From positions 1-38,205 of the forward strand of contig PMTY01000051.1 of assembly GCA_003167155.1 (NCBI GenBank): a stretch of DNA of 38,205 nt. The letters are read 5' to 3'. Shown in pieces: positions 33,960-38,205 of this stretch (positions are counted from its first letter, which is position 1; every line of letters begins with the position of its first letter). Both the position numbers and the translations under genes were made by a program. Source of the DNA: Candidatus Cybelea tumulisoli. Lineage in GTDB: Bacteria > Vulcanimicrobiota > Vulcanimicrobiia > Vulcanimicrobiales > Vulcanimicrobiaceae. The notes under the pieces are model-generated. The model was not told the origin of the DNA, ran no database searches, and saw only the letters and a program-made list of their open reading frames with translations.

Positions 33960-34332
33960 CTAACCCTCGCTTTCACCCTTAGGTCGCTGAAGGAAGCAGC
34001 TTGTGACAAGTGCGCCTGAGGTGCCCCGGCGGCGGAATTAGCGCCAAGGCCGGGACGGAGCAGCGGCCACCGGATTCGCTATCGCGATGGCCCCTGCGAT
34101 GCTTGCCGGACACAAGGAAGCCAGAAGATTCAGCCGCATCCGTTAAGGCGTAGATCCCAACTTGATACGAGGTCAGGGTGATCGCCGGCGGCCACAAGGC
34201 AAGCGACGCACGGTCCGCCGCCCGCCTCGTGGGTGCTGCGAAGACTGGAGGCAACGCTGACCCCCGCCGTCGGCGAGCGCCGCGGCGCCCGATCCAAGGG
34301 GCGGGTTACCATCTGAGATGCCTACGGTTGCA
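33960..34332. other. Gap between the ubiquitin-like operon and the Fic gene: no gene identified
   Basis: The stretch must hold the minus-strand operon promoter and most of the divergent control region. No open frame in it has a recognisable product. GC content drops sharply only near its right end, next to the tandem repeats. Confidence 0.4.
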
Positions 34333-34380
34333 GATCGGCCAAAAGATCGGCCAAAAGATCGGCCAAGTGATCGGCCAAAG
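34333..34380. repeat. Four tandem 12-base repeats before the Fic gene
   Basis: Unit GATCGGCCAAAA (third unit ends AAGT, fourth AAAG) is repeated four times, ending 42 bases before the Fic start codon, next to an AT-rich stretch with TAATAT at 34408. Iterated 12-mers of this spacing can place a DNA-binding protein on one face of the helix. They also translate as IGQKIGQKIGQVIGQ in one frame, which may be chance. Confidence 0.6.
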
Positions 34381-34422
34381 TGCCTGGTCTTTTTAATTGA
34401 AATAGAGTAATATAAGGCCGCA

Positions 34423-35640
34423 ATGGCCCATGAAATTTCGGCCAAAATGCTCCTTGAAAACCCGCAGCGGATTGAGCCTGCCTTGCTCGAGTTTGCCCCG
34501 CCGCGCGTTGCCGACCTTGTTGCAGAAATCTCGGCCGCCGCGGCGAGCCTTGCAGGGGCGCTCCATCCGCGGGCGGCCGCCAGCTTGGCTGAACTCGTGC
34601 GCATCATGAATGCCTACTACAGCAATCTCATCGAGGGGCACAATACGCGACCAGCGGAAATCGTGCGCGCGTTGGCGGGCGAGTTTGACGCTGACGAGTC
34701 GCGGCGCAATCTTCAGGAAGAGGCCGCCGCGCACGTTCGCGTACAAGCCCGCGTCGACGAACTCGCAGCCGAAGGAACGCTTCCAAACCCGACTTCCGGC
34801 GAGTTTATCCGATGGTTTCACGCCGAGTTCTATCAGAGCGTACCGCCCGCGATGCTGATCGTCCGTGGACGCGAAGGAGAGTACGAGATGAAACCCGGCC
34901 AGTACCGCACCAGCATCGCACAGGATGTCGCTGTTGGTAGGCATCAGCCGCCATCAGGTCCGTACGTCGCCGATTTCATGCGTTACTTCTCGGAACGATA
35001 CCGGCTTGACGATCTAGGAATGGCGATGCGCATTATCTCCATTCCCGCCGCTCACCACCGCTTCAACTACATCCATCCGTTTCCCGACGGAAACGGTCGC
35101 GTAAGCCGCCTCATGAGTCACGCGATGGCCCACGCTTCCGGCATTGGCGCGCACGGCTTGTGGTCGATTTCGCGAGGATTGGCGCGCGGTCTCGGTGATC
35201 GTACGCAATATAAGCGCATGATGGATTTTGCCGACTCGCCGCGCGAAAGCGATCTCGACGGCAGAGGCAATTTGTCACTCCGTGCACTCACCGATTTCAC
35301 GGCGTGGTTTTTAGAAGTCTGCCTCGATCAGCTGCGCTTCATGGGCGAGCTGTTCGATCTCGATTCACTGGCCAAGCGGCTTCGCACGTGGGTCGAACGT
35401 GACGATCGTTTCAAGCCTGAAGTCGGCCGTCTTTTGGAAGAGGCTGCCATTCGCGGCGAATTCGATCGCGGCGAAACTTCGAGAATCACGGGTTTACCTG
35501 AACGAACGGCAAGGCGGGTTTTGAACGACGCTTGTGCCGCCGGTCTGCTGGCTTCGGACACGCCCAAGGGGCCAGTGTCCCTGCGTTTTCCGCCCGATGA
35601 CGCCGAGGCGATGTTCCCCCGCTTATTTCAAACCGCATGA
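34423..35640 (+). CDS. Fic-domain AMP-transferase with N-terminal inhibitory helix
   Basis: 405 residues. Fic core motif HPFPDGNGRVSR (catalytic His) near residue 225, with the preceding HHRFNYI. The inhibitory (S/T)xxxE(G/N) motif is present in the N-terminal half as YYSNLIEGHNT, so this is the self-inhibited class II type. The C-terminal region includes a winged-helix-like segment (GETSRITGLPERTARRVLND). Fic proteins usually transfer AMP from ATP to Tyr, Ser or Thr of target proteins. It is divergent from the ubiquitin-like operon and shares its control region. No separate antitoxin gene is seen, consistent with internal inhibition. Confidence 0.9.
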   Translation: MAHEISAKMLLENPQRIEPALLEFAPPRVADLVAEISAAAASLAGALHPRAAASLAELVRIMNAYYSNLIEGHNTRPAEIVRALAGEFDADESRRNLQEEAAAHVRVQARVDELAAEGTLPNPTSGEFIRWFHAEFYQSVPPAMLIVRGREGEYEMKPGQYRTSIAQDVAVGRHQPPSGPYVADFMRYFSERYRLDDLGMAMRIISIPAAHHRFNYIHPFPDGNGRVSRLMSHAMAHASGIGAHGLWSISRGLARGLGDRTQYKRMMDFADSPRESDLDGRGNLSLRALTDFTAWFLEVCLDQLRFMGELFDLDSLAKRLRTWVERDDRFKPEVGRLLEEAAIRGEFDRGETSRITGLPERTARRVLNDACAAGLLASDTPKGPVSLRFPPDDAEAMFPRLFQTA

Positions 35641-35712
35641 TAACGATGATAACGCGGATCATTGGCCGAGAGGGCGTCCCTCGATAAGGCCCCTCCGCAG
35701 CGCCTAGGCTCA

Positions 35713-35835
35713 GGTGATTCGGTGTGGTAAACGGTGTAGTGAAAAGCGCAGACCGCCGCAAACCCCATGTAAAATAAGGCGCAAATCACTAAGTGGAGGG
35801 AGTGTTTTGACTTGGCGGGAGCGTGTAGGAATCGA
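35713..35835 (+). pseudogene. Recombinase-tail fragment after the Fic gene
   Basis: 35719-35778 reads FGVVNGVVKSADRRKPHVK to a stop, and 35813-35836 reads WRERVGIE; both are typical ends of tRNA-targeting integrases and both recur at 29.75-29.9 kb in the opposite order. The catalytic domain is absent. Bases 35641-35712 and 35837-36310 show no gene that I can support. Confidence 0.45.
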
Positions 35836-36310
35836 AGAAACCTAGCGATAGTTTTGAGGGGTAGCGAAGGTCACAGATGGCGAGAACAGCGAGACAATCG
35901 CTCAACCTTCGGGCGTGGAGGGGTACCGAAAGGCGCCTCCGATTGCAACCGTTTTGCAACCGCCGCGGCGCGTCACAACAATGCCCTCACCGTGTCGGTC
36001 GGGGGCGCCGAGGCCTGTTGCCGCGACTCCAGCTGGGTCGCCATGGCTTGCGCGTTTCGTGCGCGGTGGCTGCAATCTCTTCTTATAGATAAAGGTCATT
36101 CAAGAGCAAAAGGGAACGCATCTCACACATTTGGTGCTTTTCTCCACCACGCGCGAAAGGCGCTCATGAGCGAGGAGAACCGACTCTGCGGCCGAGGCAC
36201 GGCTCCCGAGTTTCGCAATCGAGGCATCTCGCCCCATCATTGTGGGTGCATCGGTCCGCAGGTTTGAAAAAAGCCGGCACCCTAACAGTCTTTTCGGGAA
36301 AGGGCAAATC

Positions 36311-37534
36311 ATGCAAAATCTACGGACTATCGTAGGAGCGTGCTTTACTGCGGCGCTCTTGGCCGCATGTGGCGCCGGCAACGCGTCTCTGTCAGGGCTG
36401 GAGTCTGGCGCCGTCGCGACCTCGCACACGTTTTACGCGCAAGGCAATGTCGGCCCCGACGTCCCCGTGCAGTTCGTCTATGTAACAAACCAAAACTCCG
36501 ACAATGTTTCCGGCTACAGCATTAACTTTGTGAACGGCGCGCTGACGCCGGTGCCCGGGTCGCCATTCGCGACCGGGGGCCAGCCCTGGGACGTAGCGGT
36601 TGATCCTGCAGGCAAGTTTGCCTATGTGGCCGACTTGGGCGTCCACACTGGGATGAGCGGCTATGTTTCCGCCTACAAGATCAACGCGACCAACGGCAAA
36701 CTGACCTCAGTGGCGGGCTCGCCGTTTCCGGCTGGTCAGGGACCTATTACCATCGCAATCAATCCTACAGGCACGTTCGCCTATGTGACCAACGTCTGGG
36801 ACAACACCATTTCCGGCTATGCCATCAACGCAGGCACCGGCGCGCTGACGGCGATCCCCGGGTCGCCATTTGCGGCTGGGCCCGACCCCCGGGGGATCGT
36901 AGTTGATCTGACGGGTCAGTTCGTTTACGTGACAAATCTACACTCCGACCTGGCCTCCACCATTTCCGGCTATAGCATTAACCCGGCCAACGGCGCGCTG
37001 ACGCAGATTGCGGGCTCGCCGTGGGCAGCGGGCAGCGGACCCATTTGGGTCGCACTCAATCACACGAACAGTTTTCTCTATGCGACCGACTTCAGCTCCA
37101 ACAATGTTTATGGCTATACCATTAACGCAGTCACGGGCGCGCTGACGCAAATTTCAGGGTCGCCGTGGACGGCGGGCACCGAACCCGTTGGCGTCGCACT
37201 CAAAGGCAAGTTCGCCTTTGTTGCCGACCAAAACCCCCACAGTACCGGTGCCGTTTCAGCCTATACGATCAACTCCGCCACCGGCGCGCTGACGCCCGTG
37301 GTAGGGTCGCCGTTTGCGACGGGCACCGAAACGGTTGACGTTGCAGTCTCCCCCGCGGGCAAGTTCGTCTATGCGACAAACCAGTACTCTGCCAATGTTT
37401 CTGCTTTTAGCATCAACCCGGTCAGCGGCGCGCTGACGCCGGTACCGGGATCGCCCTTTACGGCCGGCACCGATCCCATCGGCATAGCGACGTGCAAGAT
37501 TACGGTTGGCAAATGCAAGCCGCCGACATTGTAG
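36311..37534 (+). CDS. Seven-repeat YVTN/lactonase-like beta-propeller lipoprotein
   Basis: 407 residues from the ATG at 36311; the longer frame upstream does not give a signal peptide. Lipobox LLAAC (Cys20). The mature part consists of about seven nearly regular repeats of 50 residues with the pattern FVYVTN...VSGYSIN...GALTPVPGSPFATG, fitting a seven-bladed propeller of the YVTN/6-phosphogluconolactonase-like superfamily. The blades are very alike, which suggests recent internal duplication. No lactonase active-site set is obvious, so a structural or binding role is likely. No terminator is visible downstream. Confidence 0.85.
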   Translation: MQNLRTIVGACFTAALLAACGAGNASLSGLESGAVATSHTFYAQGNVGPDVPVQFVYVTNQNSDNVSGYSINFVNGALTPVPGSPFATGGQPWDVAVDPAGKFAYVADLGVHTGMSGYVSAYKINATNGKLTSVAGSPFPAGQGPITIAINPTGTFAYVTNVWDNTISGYAINAGTGALTAIPGSPFAAGPDPRGIVVDLTGQFVYVTNLHSDLASTISGYSINPANGALTQIAGSPWAAGSGPIWVALNHTNSFLYATDFSSNNVYGYTINAVTGALTQISGSPWTAGTEPVGVALKGKFAFVADQNPHSTGAVSAYTINSATGALTPVVGSPFATGTETVDVAVSPAGKFVYATNQYSANVSAFSINPVSGALTPVPGSPFTAGTDPIGIATCKITVGKCKPPTL

Positions 37535-37636
37535 CCCCAGGTCCATGTATCCTCAAACGCTTTGCTTTGCGCGGCAGAGGTCGCGCCGATTTTCGGGGAA
37601 ACGCTCGGAGCGGCGTAGTCCGTTCCGTGCATTATC

Positions 37637-38205
37637 TCATGCGACTTTCTCTTGTGCAAGTGCGATCGTTTGATAGCCGTTGATGCGTCGCCAGGTCGTC
37701 GACAAGCGTTCGATCAGCTTGAAGACGAGATAGAGCGCTGATGCTCCGCTGCGTAGGCGCTTAGCCACATTCGTGCGTAAGCGAACGCTAGCGAAGACCG
37801 ACTCGATCGGATTGGTCGTGCGCAAACTCTTCCAGCTCGCTTTCGGAAAGGCGAAGTACGCGAGCATACGGTCGACGTCGTCGCGGACACAAGCCGCCGC
37901 CTTCGGGTAGTTTTTCGACAATGAAAGAGCGAGCGAATCGATCTTGCTCATCGCCTCAGCGCGGCTCGTCGAGCTGCAGATCTCCCGCAGTTTGCGGTGA
38001 ACCTCGCCTTTGAGTTTCTCGGGAACCTTGTCGAGTACGTTGCGGATTTTGTGCAGCCAGCAACGCTGCTGCGCCGCCTCAGGATATTCCGCCGAGAGCG
38101 CTGACCAGAAACCGTTGGCGCCGTCAGCAACAGCTAGGCGTGGCGCGCGTAGGCCTCGCGCCTTGAGATCGTGCAAGATCTCCCGCCAGCTCATCTCGCT
38201 TTCGC
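37637..38205 (-). mobile_element. IS256-family transposase, C-terminal part (cut by window edge)
   Basis: The minus-strand frame is open from the right edge to a stop at 37637. It shows IS256-family features: LAVADGANGFWSALSAEYPE (second Asp of the DDE set), QQRCWLHKIRNVLDKVPEKL, and TTNPIESVFASVRLRT with the final Glu. The N-terminal part and first Asp lie beyond the window. The left end of the insertion sequence should fall between 37535 and 37636, but I could not define its terminal inverted repeat without the other end. Confidence 0.9.

Noticed and set aside
34333-34380. CRISPR-like array
   Set aside because: The units are contiguous 12-mers with no spacers and no cas genes nearby.
34393-34944. 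183-residue minus-strand frame opposite the Fic gene
   Set aside because: Antisense shadow of the well-supported Fic gene.
35812-36267. 151-residue plus-strand frame after the Fic gene
   Set aside because: No domain and no ribosome-binding site; its start reads recombinase-tail sequence.

Overview
The window is GC-rich, densely coded bacterial DNA from a diderm-like soil or environmental organism. It has many predicted lipoprotein beta-propellers, short dispersed palindromic repeats of a type common in metagenome-derived genomes, and operons whose genes overlap by 1-20 bases. Candidatus Eremiobacterota (WPS-2) or a similar uncultured phylum would fit, but no phylogenetic marker here allows a firm assignment.

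The left part (1-17.5 kb) looks like ordinary core genome. It opens inside a biotin carboxylase/carboxyl-carrier subunit, followed by HMG-CoA lyase (leucine catabolism). Next come a secreted phosphoesterase and a propeller lipoprotein, translationally coupled (2.7-5.2 kb). A minus-strand seven-gene operon (11.64 to 5.23 kb) runs purE, purK, marC-like, amidohydrolase, a second phosphoesterase, a family-4 glycosyltransferase and a DUF3052-like gene. A plus-strand glycoside hydrolase-SDR pair (11.7-14.0 kb) meets, tail to tail, a Zn/Mn-type ABC importer operon headed by its own Fur-family regulator. A perfect 19-base palindrome in front of that regulator is a strong candidate operator.

At 17.58 kb a tRNA-Ala(CGC) begins an accessory region that runs to the end of the window. 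An intact tyrosine recombinase lies against the tRNA, with its last 65 bases antisense to it, and a helix-turn-helix excisionase-like gene follows. Beyond these the region is mosaic: a 24-base perfect inverted repeat, two divergent paralogous lipoproteins, a TPR-LuxR regulator, a lipoprotein signal peptide fused to a truncated recombinase, an ICMT-like membrane methyltransferase, a 923-residue double-propeller lipoprotein, and scattered recombinase-tail/attachment-like fragments (19.7, 24.8, 29.2, 29.8 and 35.7 kb). A decayed OmpA fragment, a further seven-repeat propeller and an IS256-type transposase cut by the window edge complete it. No second copy of the tRNA end was found, so the right border of any tRNA-linked island is not in view.

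The most interesting locus is a tightly coupled seven-gene minus-strand operon (33.96 to 30.61 kb). In order it encodes a small ubiquitin-like protein ending in GGAG, an E2-like protein apparently lacking the usual cysteine, a JAMM/JAB peptidase, an E1/ThiF adenylyltransferase, a sigma-70-like protein, an unknown protein and an ImmA/IrrE-type metalloprotease. Divergent from it is a Fic AMP-transferase with a built-in inhibitory helix, preceded by four tandem 12-base repeats. This looks like a compact ubiquitin-like conjugation system, possibly for defence or stress, joined to a protease/transcription-factor control module.
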